The notes: generated by a model from the letters alone, not told the origin. 7,956 nt of DNA from Alteribacillus sp041949975 (GCF_041949975.1 NZ_JBHFQG010000067.1:1-7956); one strand, 5' to 3'; shown: positions 1-6,754, numbered from the stretch's first letter. A program made the numbers and translations.

Positions 1-10
1 TATATTGCAT

Positions 11-82
11 GAGAAGGCCTCTTTTCTAAATGTTTTTGCCGGCTAAGCATACATTTATGATAGAGTGCCTTCTCTTTTTTTT
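11..82 (+). terminator. Long imperfect hairpin with T tract, probable terminator or small structured RNA
   Basis: An 8-bp perfect stem joins 11-18 (GAGAAGGC) to 67-74 (GCCTTCTC) and runs directly into eight T residues at 75-82. Inside it, 19-22 can pair with 62-65 and 28-33 (AAATGT) with 51-56 (ACATTT), giving a layered hairpin of about 64 nt. The T tract places termination on the plus strand, so it would end a plus-strand transcript entering from the left. The apical half is longer than a plain terminator needs, so a structured RNA or a regulated terminator is possible. I recognise no riboswitch class. Confidence 0.5.
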
Positions 83-166
83 CTACAAATTAGCTCCCAT
101 ATCTCTCGAGAAACATTTTACACATACGTTATGTACGTTATATAAAGATGTTTTTACTTAGCAAAA
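83..166. other. Gene-free spacer with a tandem TACGTTAT repeat
   Basis: No reading frame of note lies here. The octamer TACGTTAT occurs at 125-132 and again at 134-141, one base apart. On the plus strand TTTACA (117-122) lies 18 bp from TATAAA (141-146), which could be a weak promoter, but nothing but the terminator of prkA lies downstream, so I do not call a promoter. Confidence 0.4.
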
Positions 167-197
167 AGGAGCTGCTCAGTATAGTTGAGCAGCTCCT
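167..197 (-). terminator. Rho-independent terminator of prkA
   Basis: A perfect 12-bp stem (AGGAGCTGCTCA at 167-178 against TGAGCAGCTCCT at 186-197) closes a 7-nt loop. On the minus strand it is followed by a T tract (complement of A163-167). It begins 12 bp past the prkA stop codon, which makes prkA the last gene of its transcript and implies that whatever follows to the left has its own promoter. Confidence 0.9.
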
Positions 198-209
198 CTT
201 TGTATTTTA

Positions 210-2105
210 TTAACGATTTAGGAGACTTCCGACATAACGAAGCAGTTCATTTGCAGATACCGAATTATAACCATGTTCATCAATTAACCTGGCGATCACT
301 TCATTTATTTTCTTCAGCTGCGACTCATCTGGAGTTTTTGTAGAAGTTGTAATCTTCACTACATCTTTTAAATCAGCAAACAATTTCTTTTGAATGGCTT
401 CTCTTAACCGTTCATGTGAATTGTAATCGAATTTTTTCCCTTTACGGGCATAAGCAGAAATCCGGATAAGAATTTCTTCACGGAAGGCCCTCTTAGCATT
501 CTCTGATATGCCAATTTGCTCTTCAATGGAGCGCATCAATTTTTCATCCGGGCTCATTTCTTCACCAGTTAATGGATCTCTTAATTTATTTTTATTGCAA
601 TACGCTTCAACATTATCCAGGTAATTATCCAATAAGGTCTTCGCCGATTCTTCATAGGAATAGACAAATGCCTTTTGTACTTCTTTTTTGGCTGCCTCAT
701 CATATTCTTTTCTGGCAACCGAAATGAAATCCAAATATCTTTCCTTATCTTCTTTTGAAATGGATGCATGTTGATCAAGGCCTTCTTTTAACGAACGAAG
801 AACATCGAGAGCATTAATAGATTGAACATCTTTTCGGATGATCGCAGATGAGATACGATTTATAACATACCTCGGATCAATACCATCCATTCCTTCATCG
901 TGATATTCATTTTTCAATTCTGTTACATCTTGCTCTTTAAACCCTTCAATGTCTTCTCCATCATACAAGCGCATTTTCTTTACAAGATCTACGCTTTGTT
1001 TTTTCGGCTCTTTCAAACGGGTTAATACAGAAAATACAGCAGCTGTGCGTAAGGCATGGGGTGCTATATGAACATGAGCCATGTCGCTTTCACGAATCAT
1101 CTTTTCATAAATTCTTTCTTCATTTGTCACACTTAAGTTATAAGGAATATTCATTACAATGATACGTGAGTGAAGTGCTTCATTCTTTTTGTTTGATATA
1201 AAAGATTTATATTCCGCTTCATTAGTGTGAGCTACTATGAGTTCATCGGCACTTATAAGGGCAAACCGTCCCGCTTTAAAGTTTCCTTCCTGAGTAAGAG
1301 ACAGCAAATGCCATAAAAATTTCTCATCACATTTAAGCATTTCCTGAAACTCCATCATTCCCCGGTTTGCTTTGTTCAGCTCTCCGTCAAACCGGTATGC
1401 TCTGGGATCAGATTCTGATCCGTATTCAGCAATGGTTGAAAAATCAATACTGCCAGTTAAATCAGCAATGTCCTGTGACTTAGGATCTGATGGACTAAAT
1501 GTACCAATGCCTACTCTTCTGTCTTCGGAAAAGAAAATTCTTTCTACCATAACGTCTTCTATATTACCATTGTATTCTTTTTCAAGACGCATCATATTTA
1601 ACGGAGAAAGATGACCTTCAACTCTAATGCCATACTCTTGAAAAAATTCCTCTCTCAGATGCACAGGAATTAAATGAAGTGGATCTTCATGCATTGGACA
1701 ACCTTCAATGGCGTAAACAGCTCCTGCGTCGGTTCTCGAGTATTGTTCTAATCCTCTTTTTAACAATGTAACTATAGTTGACTTTCCTCCACTAACAGGT
1801 CCCATCAATAATAAAATTCTTTTCCTGACATCCAGTCTTCGTGCAGCAGAGTGAAAATATTCTTCTACCAGTCTCTCTAATGATTCTTCTAATCCATAAA
1901 TTTCTTTTCCAAAAAACTCGTACATCTTTTTATTATCTCTTTCTGTAACCCCTGCATCTTTTATCATATTATATACCCGTGAATGAGCAGTCTGGGCAAT
2001 GTGTGGATTTTCTTTTACTAACTCTAAATACTCCCTAAACGTTCCACGCCATTTTAAACGTTCTTCATCTTGCCGGGATTGACGTATTTTATCAATAATA
2101 CTCAA
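210..2105 (-). CDS. prkA: PrkA family serine protein kinase / AAA+ ATPase
   Basis: PrkA is a cytoplasmic AAA+ protein of stress and sporulation physiology; it was described as a serine kinase, but how far it acts as a kinase is debated. The 631 residues equal the usual family length. The Walker A loop GPVSGGKST is at residues 102-110, the family block GELNKANRGMMEF at about 241-253, and the sensor-like HTNEAEY at about 293-299. The rest of the C-terminal half is the PrkA-specific domain. Translation starts at TTG (2103-2105), supported by GGGAGG just upstream and by an N-terminus ending in the family block RLKWRGTF. The gene diverges from the broken PBP gene by 37 bp, so its promoter must lie inside that gene; CATAGATAT (complement of 2194-2202) faintly resembles a SigmaE -10 element. 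A strong terminator follows. No frameshift is seen in 1.9 kb. Confidence 0.97.
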   Translation of the reverse strand: MSIIDKIRQSRQDEERLKWRGTFREYLELVKENPHIAQTAHSRVYNMIKDAGVTERDNKKMYEFFGKEIYGLEESLERLVEEYFHSAARRLDVRKRILLLMGPVSGGKSTIVTLLKRGLEQYSRTDAGAVYAIEGCPMHEDPLHLIPVHLREEFFQEYGIRVEGHLSPLNMMRLEKEYNGNIEDVMVERIFFSEDRRVGIGTFSPSDPKSQDIADLTGSIDFSTIAEYGSESDPRAYRFDGELNKANRGMMEFQEMLKCDEKFLWHLLSLTQEGNFKAGRFALISADELIVAHTNEAEYKSFISNKKNEALHSRIIVMNIPYNLSVTNEERIYEKMIRESDMAHVHIAPHALRTAAVFSVLTRLKEPKKQSVDLVKKMRLYDGEDIEGFKEQDVTELKNEYHDEGMDGIDPRYVINRISSAIIRKDVQSINALDVLRSLKEGLDQHASISKEDKERYLDFISVARKEYDEAAKKEVQKAFVYSYEESAKTLLDNYLDNVEAYCNKNKLRDPLTGEEMSPDEKLMRSIEEQIGISENAKRAFREEILIRISAYARKGKKFDYNSHERLREAIQKKLFADLKDVVKITTSTKTPDESQLKKINEVIARLIDEHGYNSVSANELLRYVGSLLNR

Positions 2106-2142
2106 TTTAAGAGCCTCCCTTTCTTCGTAAAAACAGAGTAAG

Positions 2143-4029
2143 ATGCGAAGAAAGCAGATTGGGCTGCTTCCTAAATACCATGTTCATTACTTCATATCTA
2201 TGCAAAAAAAAGTAGAACATAACCCTGCTCTTGTACCGATATTAAAGAGAGAACAAAAATTGCTTTTTGAAAGTATGATCCCTCGTGAAATTAATAACTG
2301 GTTACTTTTTTATAGGATTTTTTTGATTCTTTTGTCGATTTTAATAAGCTATATTTTAAAAGAAGAAAGAGACGTAAAAACCGTCGAAGCAGTGCTAGAA
2401 GAAGTAAAAATGAACGATATAACCATACCTCAAAACAGTTACATATATGATAAAAACGGTGAATTAATTTCAACCATAAAAAAAGACGTAAATCGCCAAT
2501 ATATAAATTACGAAGAAATTCCTGATAAAGTAATAGAAGCATTTATCTACCGAAGATCAACATTTCTTTGATCACAAAGGTGTAGATGTTTCAGCAATTG
2601 TTCGCGCTCTTATTGTCAATGCGAGATCAACTAACATTGAAGAAGGTGCAAGTACGTTAACGCAGCAAGTTGTTCGTAATATATTTCTTACCCATGAGCA
2701 AACGTACAATAGAAAACTCAGTGAGGTGTTATATTCATATCAACTTGAAAAAGACTATTCAAAAAAAGATATATTGGAGTTTTACATTAATACCATTTAT
2801 TTTCACAATGGTATATGGATTTGAAACTGCAAGTCAAATATATTTCGGCAAAACAAGCAATGAGCTGTCCCTTGCTGAAATATCGTTTCTTGCAGCGATT
2901 CCGGCTAATTCCAGTCATTATGATCCTTTAACGAACAAAGATAATACTCACATGAGACAGCAATGGATTGTAAACAAAATGGAGGAATCGAATGTAATAA
3001 CTGCAGGCGAAAAAGAAGAAGCCTTACAACAAAAAATAAAGGAAGCTTCTACGGAGAAAAAAGAAAAGATAAAAGAGCAGCTGGATAAAAGAGTAGATGA
3101 CATCCTGCTATCAGGTGTTCATATTGAAACCTCTTTACATCCCACTATTCAAGAACAGACAGTTGCTTTAGTCAATGAAAAATTAAATCTATGGGGAGTG
3201 CAAGGAGCAGCTGTAATCATTGATCATGCCAAAAACAGCATTGTAGCAATGAGCGGCGGAAAAGATTATGAAAAATATGATTTCCAGCGCGCCTTTCAAG
3301 CTTACCGTCAGCCAGGATCCACAATAAAACCACTGTTTGTGTTTGGACCTTATATTGACCAAACACAAGCAAACCTGCAATCCCAAATCAGTACGGACCG
3401 GTTTTGCCGTAATGGTTATTGCCCCGCTAATGCTGGAGGAGGGTTTTATGGGAATACTACTATTGAAAATGCGTTTGCAATTCTTATAATACAGCAGCAT
3501 TAAGACTTTTTGATCGCACAGGTATCCAAACTGCTTTTTCGTATCTTGAAAAATTTGGCTTCCTCATATTTATAAGGAAGATTATAATTATCCGGCTGCG
3601 TTAGGCGTATTGTCCCATGGAGTAAGCCCTTTAGAATTAACGAAGGCTTTTACTGTTTTTTCAAACAATGGCAGTTACACTATTCCTCGAGAAATTACCC
3701 AGGTTAAAGATAAAAATGGAAACAGTTTATATGAATGGAAAAGAAGCACGGAGCCCGTTTGGGAGAAGGAAACAAATACAAATCTGCGAACAATGCTGAA
3801 CAAAGTAGTTACTGATGGAACAGGCAGGAAAGCAAATATAGAAGGGGAGTACATTGGAGGGAAAACAGGTACTACTAATCGAACACATGATTTATCGTTT
3901 GTTGGTTATAATGATCGTTACACAACTGGAGTATGGATCGGCCAGGATAAGCCGGCCTCTTTTAATCATTTACAGTCTTCCACTCCTCATCTCACCCTAT
4001 GGAGTGAGGTTGTGTCCAACCTTCCATAA
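2143..4029 (+). pseudogene. Class A penicillin-binding protein (glycosyltransferase plus transpeptidase), four frameshifts
   Basis: Conceptual repair gives a protein of about 630 residues: a cytoplasmic tail of about 50, one membrane helix (about residues 52-70), a GT51 glycosyltransferase domain and a transpeptidase domain. Such enzymes polymerise and cross-link peptidoglycan outside the membrane. GT51 motifs are present (TEDQHFFDHKGVD, EGASTLTQQ, RKLSEVLYSYQLEK), as are all three transpeptidase motifs: SxxK in PGSTIKPL, SxN in SYNTA, and GKTGTT. The frame breaks near 2548 (about 2 bases lost in ATCTACC), 2814-2819 (one TA unit lost), 3482 (one T lost, right at the SxN motif) and 3560 (one C lost). 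The segments run 1, 2, 0, 2, 1 in frame (position mod 3). The start at 2143 is uncertain because its ribosome site is weak. TTGACG at 2079-2084, inside prkA, could be a -35 element with only a poor -10. The product resembles PbpF/PbpG-type proteins, but I give no symbol. Confidence 0.9.
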
Positions 4030-4034
4030 TAACT

Positions 4035-4064
4035 AAGAAACGGCTGCATAACCGGCCGTTTCTT
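4035..4064. terminator. Two-way terminator between the PBP gene and the small minus-strand genes
   Basis: A 10-bp stem (AAGAAACGGC at 4035-4044 against GCCGTTTCTT at 4055-4064) encloses a 10-nt loop. It starts six bases past the stop codon of the PBP gene. On the minus strand the stop codon of the repaired small gene (4063-4065) overlaps the stem, so convergent transcripts share this hairpin. The T tracts on both sides are interrupted, so efficiency is uncertain. Confidence 0.75.
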
Positions 4065-4187
4065 ATATAGGAAGACTGTTAATAAAACTGTTATAAAGCC
4101 TGATAGCCGCATAAAGAACAGCAAGCAGAAATACACACCAAAAACTTAAATAAAAAAAATCATTCCAAATAATCCTGGGCCTGACAT
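4063..4187 (-). pseudogene. Small membrane-protein gene (about 41 codons) frameshifted in a T8 run
   Basis: A good ribosome site (GTAGGAGAG) precedes an ATG at 4185-4187, only nine bases past the end of the YufK-like gene. As written, translation stops after 13 residues (MSGPGLFGMIFFI). The stop follows a run of eight T residues (complement of A4152-4159). Adding one T restores a 41-residue frame that continues YLSFWCVFLLAVLYAAIRLY and ends at a TAA set exactly in the terminator stem at 4063-4065. The repaired product has one hydrophobic helix (about residues 6-28) and a short polar tail. I do not recognise the family. The match of restored stop and terminator is the best sign that this was a gene. 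Confidence 0.55.
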
Positions 4188-4195
4188 TGACTCTC

Positions 4196-4619
4196 CTACT
4201 TTGTAGCGAAAAAAATAAAATATATAACTGTTGCCAGCAAAAAACTAATCCCGATAACAGCTGGGACTGTTACAAACAGAAGAGATATTACACTTGCTAT
4301 TAAGTAAATCCATGTCCCTCCCCGAATTTTTCGGAGATCATTCCCTTCCTCATCTTTCGAAAAAAATAATAAAGATAATTCCATCATAGTATCTGCAATT
4401 AATTTTAACGCCGAAAATACCATAAAGAAAAATAGGGTCAATAGGAAGAGCAAAGTTAATTTAATGCCTGTTTCTGAAAAAAATTCCAGCATACCTCTGT
4501 ACAAGCCGATATTTGTTAGCCAATTATTAATATTCTTCTCAGCATATATAGAAAGAGAAATACTGAACAATAAAAATGGAAAACAAAGGAAAATGACTAG
4601 TTAAATATGTATTTTTCAT
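4196..4619 (-). pseudogene. YufK/DUF5366-like multi-span membrane protein, frameshifted near its N-terminus
   Basis: The intact downstream frame (to 4570) has no ribosome site and would need a TTG start. An ATG at 4617-4619, with AGGAGA about 12 bases before it, opens MKNTYLTSHFPLFSI. It runs into the wrong frame at the T run 4572-4576; removing one T (or adding two) joins it to LLFSISLSIYAEKN and gives a protein of about 140 residues. Hydrophobic segments lie near the N-terminus, around GIKLTLLFLLTLFFF, and in two C-terminal stretches, suggesting about four membrane spans. The core LYRGMLEFFSETGIKL and ALKLIADTMMELSLLFFSKD is what I remember of the YufK/DUF5366 family, whose function is unknown to me. 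It lies downstream of the monooxygenase gene on the same strand and just ahead of the 41-codon gene. Confidence 0.65.
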
Positions 4620-4660
4620 TTCTATTCACTATCTCCTGTTGTTCCTGCCCCTCACAAATA

Positions 4661-4689
4661 AGCGGAGAGTTTATTACATACCCTCCGCT
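4661..4689 (-). terminator. Probable terminator after the monooxygenase gene
   Basis: A 7-bp stem (AGCGGAG at 4661-4667 against CTCCGCT at 4683-4689) with a 15-nt loop begins 9 bp past the monooxygenase stop codon. The tract after it on the minus strand (TATTTGTG) is weak, so partial read-through into the YufK-like gene is likely; that gene shows no clear promoter of its own. Confidence 0.5.
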
Positions 4690-4697
4690 GCTTGCTC

Positions 4698-5003
4698 TTA
4701 TAAATGATGAATAACTTCAAACGCCTTTAATTCACTTCCAGAAGCAGGTCCTTTTTCTTTTGATTCTCTTTTTTCCTGGTGAGCCTTTTTAAATGCATCA
4801 CTGTGCAGCCAATCTTCATAATGTTCTTTTGATTCCCATTTCGTAAAAACAACTTGTTTACCGTTTTCGCCATCCTCTTCTAAAAACATAAAATCCAAGC
4901 ATCCAGGAATGGCTCTCATATTTTCAGCGCTCTTTCCAAAACGACTTTTCATAGCTTTTTTTGCTTCAGCTGGTACATGGAGTTCATTCATAACTACATA
5001 CAT
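4698..5003 (-). CDS. Antibiotic-biosynthesis-monooxygenase fold protein, probable IsdG/HmoA-type haem monooxygenase
   Basis: The 101-residue product is a single ferredoxin-like ABM domain, the size of IsdG-type enzymes, which open the haem ring in the cytoplasm and release iron. The catalytic set known for IsdG/IsdI (Asn6/7, Trp66/67, His76/77) has clear counterparts here: Asn6 in MYVVMNEL, Trp65 in EHYEDWLHS, and His75 in AFKKAHQ, with the Trp-to-His spacing of ten kept. The start is the ATG at 5001-5003, eight bases past GGGGAGG; the TTG one codon upstream is too close to that site. A promoter with a perfect TATAAT lies at 5062-5091, overlapped by a 13-bp palindrome. No iron-import genes are nearby, so the haem role rests on the residues alone; a general ABM or quinol monooxygenase is the alternative. 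Confidence 0.85.
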   Translation of the reverse strand: MYVVMNELHVPAEAKKAMKSRFGKSAENMRAIPGCLDFMFLEEDGENGKQVVFTKWESKEHYEDWLHSDAFKKAHQEKRESKEKGPASGSELKAFEVIHHL

Positions 5004-5057
5004 CAATATTACCTCCCCAATATTATGTGAGTAACTCGTATATAAATTGTAACTTTA

Positions 5058-5070
5058 TGGTATTATACCA
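5058..5070. promoter_or_regulatory. 13-bp palindrome covering the -10 of the monooxygenase promoter (operator candidate)
   Basis: TGGTATTATACCA is a perfect dyad around one central base and contains the whole -10 hexamer of the monooxygenase promoter. A repressor bound there would block RNA polymerase. It only loosely resembles the Fur/PerR 7-1-7 pattern, so I do not assign a regulator. Confidence 0.4.
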
Positions 5071-5091
5071 ATGTATCATAAGAATAACCAA
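5062..5091 (-). promoter_or_regulatory. SigmaA promoter of the monooxygenase gene
   Basis: On the minus strand TTGGTT (complement of 5086-5091) is 18 bp from a perfect TATAAT (complement of 5062-5067), about 60 bases before the ATG. It stands back to back with the promoter of the 29-codon gene, with 22 bp between the two -35 hexamers. Confidence 0.65.
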
Positions 5092-5113
5092 ATGATATCT
5101 TCGTGACCGAGGA

Positions 5114-5142
5114 TTCACAGTCCGTTTGAAATAAGGTATAAT
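5114..5142 (+). promoter_or_regulatory. Strong SigmaA promoter of the 29-codon gene
   Basis: TTCACA (5114-5119, one mismatch to consensus) is 17 bp from a perfect TATAAT (5137-5142). Transcription would start near 5149, leaving a leader of about 30 nt that carries the AAAGGAGG ribosome site. Confidence 0.8.
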
Positions 5143-5178
5143 GGTTAGCATGAAGACAAGTAAAGGAGGCTTTACATA

Positions 5179-5268
5179 ATGAAACTGGTTTTGCTCCTTG
5201 GAGTATGTGTTGCTTTTCTTGTTTCAATCCTGACAGCAGGTTTTGAAGATAAGCCTCATAAACACTAA
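5179..5268 (+). CDS. Small membrane peptide of 29 residues, unknown function
   Basis: The frame starts at ATG 5179 and encodes MKLVLLLGVCVAFLVSILTA followed by GFEDKPHKH. It has all the parts of a real gene: a near-consensus SigmaA promoter at 5114-5142, a consensus ribosome site AAAGGAGG (5162-5169) nine bases before the ATG, and a strong terminator 14 bases after the stop. The peptide is one hydrophobic helix (residues 3-20, with a Cys at 10) and a short charged, His-containing tail; it could be a single-span membrane peptide or resemble an uncleaved signal sequence. It is a single-gene unit, back to back with the monooxygenase gene and convergent with trmL. I do not recognise the family. 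Confidence 0.75.
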   Translation: MKLVLLLGVCVAFLVSILTAGFEDKPHKH

Positions 5269-5282
5269 TGATCGTTTTTTTC

Positions 5283-5314
5283 AAAAAGAGCCTCAGGGAA
5301 AGGAGGCTCTTTTT
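5283..5314. terminator. Two-way terminator shared by the 29-codon gene and trmL
   Basis: A perfect 12-bp stem (AAAAAGAGCCTC at 5283-5294 against GAGGCTCTTTTT at 5303-5314) encloses an 8-nt loop. It carries T tracts in both directions, ending the plus-strand small gene and the minus-strand trmL, whose stop codon is seven bases away. Confidence 0.92.
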
Positions 5315-5320
5315 GTTTCT

Positions 5321-5794
5321 TTAATCCAACGCTGGGAAGCCTTGCTGGCGCAAAGCTTCATATACTAGTATTGCGGCTGTGTTCGAAAGGTTTAAGGATC
5401 TAATGTGGTTGTTTTGAGGTATACGCAGGCACCGCTCCACATTTTCTGTAGTTACCCTTTCAGGTAAACCGCTTGTTTCTTTACCGAACACAAAAAAATA
5501 ATCCGTTTTCGGATCGTCAAACGAAAAATCACTGTATGGTTTCTTCCCAATCGTCTCAATAAAATAAAATTCTCCTTGCTGATAGGTCTCAAACAGCTCC
5601 TCTAATGAATCATAATAATGTATTTGCACATTAGGCCAATAATCGCATCCAGCCCGTTTTAACATTTTATCGTCTGTCGAAAAGCCAAGCGGTCTTATCA
5701 AGTGCAAATGTGTGCCTGTACCTGCACATGTTCTAGCAATATTTCCAGTGTTTGCGGGGATTTCTGGTTGATATAACACAACGTGAATACTCAT
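5321..5794 (-). CDS. trmL: tRNA (cytidine/uridine-34 2'-O)-methyltransferase TrmL
   Basis: TrmL uses S-adenosylmethionine to methylate the ribose of the wobble base in certain tRNA-Leu species. At 157 residues it is the size of the minimal SPOUT enzymes of this family. The knot motifs are all visible: PEIPANTGNIART (residues 10-22), FVFGKETSGLP (101-111) and IPQNNHIRSLNLSNTA (125-140) with the following VYEALRQ. The ATG at 5792-5794 has a GAGGTG ribosome site. A TATAAT lies on the minus strand at 5833-5838 without a good -35, so the gene may also be read from the amidase gene 78 bp upstream. In B. subtilis the orthologue is called cspR and sits in the same yhb neighbourhood. The coding frame is clean. 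Confidence 0.96.
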   Translation of the reverse strand: MSIHVVLYQPEIPANTGNIARTCAGTGTHLHLIRPLGFSTDDKMLKRAGCDYWPNVQIHYYDSLEELFETYQQGEFYFIETIGKKPYSDFSFDDPKTDYFFVFGKETSGLPERVTTENVERCLRIPQNNHIRSLNLSNTAAILVYEALRQQGFPALD

Positions 5795-5872
5795 GTCTGC
5801 ACCTCGTCTTATTTCTTATCACAATAAAAGTAATTATATCATATTCTTATAAATTTTTACGTAGTGCACCTT

Positions 5873-6754
5873 TTATCCAATACGAAAAAATTTGTATTTA
5901 ATATTTGGTGTCCAAGCCGTTGAATCTTCATATTTCCAATATCGAGATCTGCTGTTTTCTGTTTGTGCATTCACCAATGGTTCCTTATTACCGTCAAAAC
6001 CTGTAACTATCGTGGTGTGCTGCCAATTTCCATCTCCATTAAAATCATAGCAAATGATATCACCAAGTCCTAAATCATTTGCACTTTCTGCTTCTGCGGC
6101 TGTTAGTCCATTGGTAGAACCGCTTAAATACCAGCGAAAGGAATGAGCCACTGCCCAGCTGTAACTCCAGCTGCTCTTTCCATACCACCAGCCTTTTCCT
6201 CGATCAGGTATACCTCGCATGGGAGCTTTTCCAGCTCGCAAGCATTGAGAAATAAAATTTGTACAGTTATTAGTAAACTTTCTATAGACAGGATTATAAT
6301 CATTCCACCATCGTTCAGCGTATTGGACGGCAGCTCTGCGGTCATAATCAAATGTTCTATTTTCTTCATTAGGAAACATGTCCATTGTTGGTTCTTTAGC
6401 AGTCTCTTCTGGAAGAATTTTATCTATAACAATATGGCCATCATGAGATTTAGCCAACCTATTTAATATATGTTCCTCTAAATGATATTTCTCTCTTATC
6501 TTAAATAATCTTGAACAAACAAGCCGGTAAGAAATATTTTCTTGTTTTCCGTGCTTTTGTATTCGATAAGGGTGAACGGAAGCGTGTATTTTAAGTAGGT
6601 TTGCTCTTCTATTTTTTAAGGATTGTTTAAATCGGTGAAGCGTTTCTATTTCTTGAGGTGTCAATTTATTCGGGCGTGTTTGTATGTTTCCTAATTGAAA
6701 GTTCAACCATTCTTGTAAATGGGAATACAATGCTTTATTCCAGTTTTTCCCCAT
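5873..6754 (-). CDS. yhbB: Amidase-domain protein of the YhbB type (papain-like fold)
   Basis: The C-terminal half (about residues 135-290) is an Amidase_6-type domain related to NlpC/P60 and CHAP enzymes, which cut amide bonds in peptidoglycan or similar substrates. The likely nucleophile is Cys164 in NNCTNFISQC and the likely histidine is His246 in WQHTTIVTG; the conserved aromatic cluster GWWY, SWSYSWAVAHSF and GDIICYDFNGDG surrounds them. Residues 1-130 are basic and helical, with no match I know. The start is the ATG at 6752-6754, seven bases after GGAGG; a longer frame to 6820 would read through that ribosome site. The 293-residue protein shows no signal peptide or membrane helix, odd for a wall enzyme, so it may act inside the mother cell or spore or use another route. 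It lies upstream of trmL; the name rests on my memory of the B. subtilis order. Confidence 0.88.
   Translation of the reverse strand: MGKNWNKALYSHLQEWLNFQLGNIQTRPNKLTPQEIETLHRFKQSLKNRRANLLKIHASVHPYRIQKHGKQENISYRLVCSRLFKIREKYHLEEHILNRLAKSHDGHIVIDKILPEETAKEPTMDMFPNEENRTFDYDRRAAVQYAERWWNDYNPVYRKFTNNCTNFISQCLRAGKAPMRGIPDRGKGWWYGKSSWSYSWAVAHSFRWYLSGSTNGLTAAEAESANDLGLGDIICYDFNGDGNWQHTTIVTGFDGNKEPLVNAQTENSRSRYWKYEDSTAWTPNIKYKFFRIG

Noticed and set aside
1372..1614. 80-codon plus-strand open frame inside prkA
   Set aside because: It is antisense to a conserved stretch of prkA, has no ribosome site and codes for nothing recognisable.
2548..3562. Programmed ribosomal frameshifting in the PBP gene
   Set aside because: Four shifts in one gene with no slippery heptamers or downstream structures, and mixed shift sizes, fit indels rather than recoding.
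5004..5006. TTG start for the monooxygenase
   Set aside because: It lies one codon before an ATG with better spacing from the ribosome site.
5063..5284. 73-codon minus-strand open frame over the 29-codon gene
   Set aside because: It covers both promoters and the small gene, has no ribosome site, and its sequence is the reverse of better supported features.
6143..6466. 107-codon plus-strand open frame opposite the amidase gene
   Set aside because: It is antisense to the conserved amidase domain and lacks start signals.
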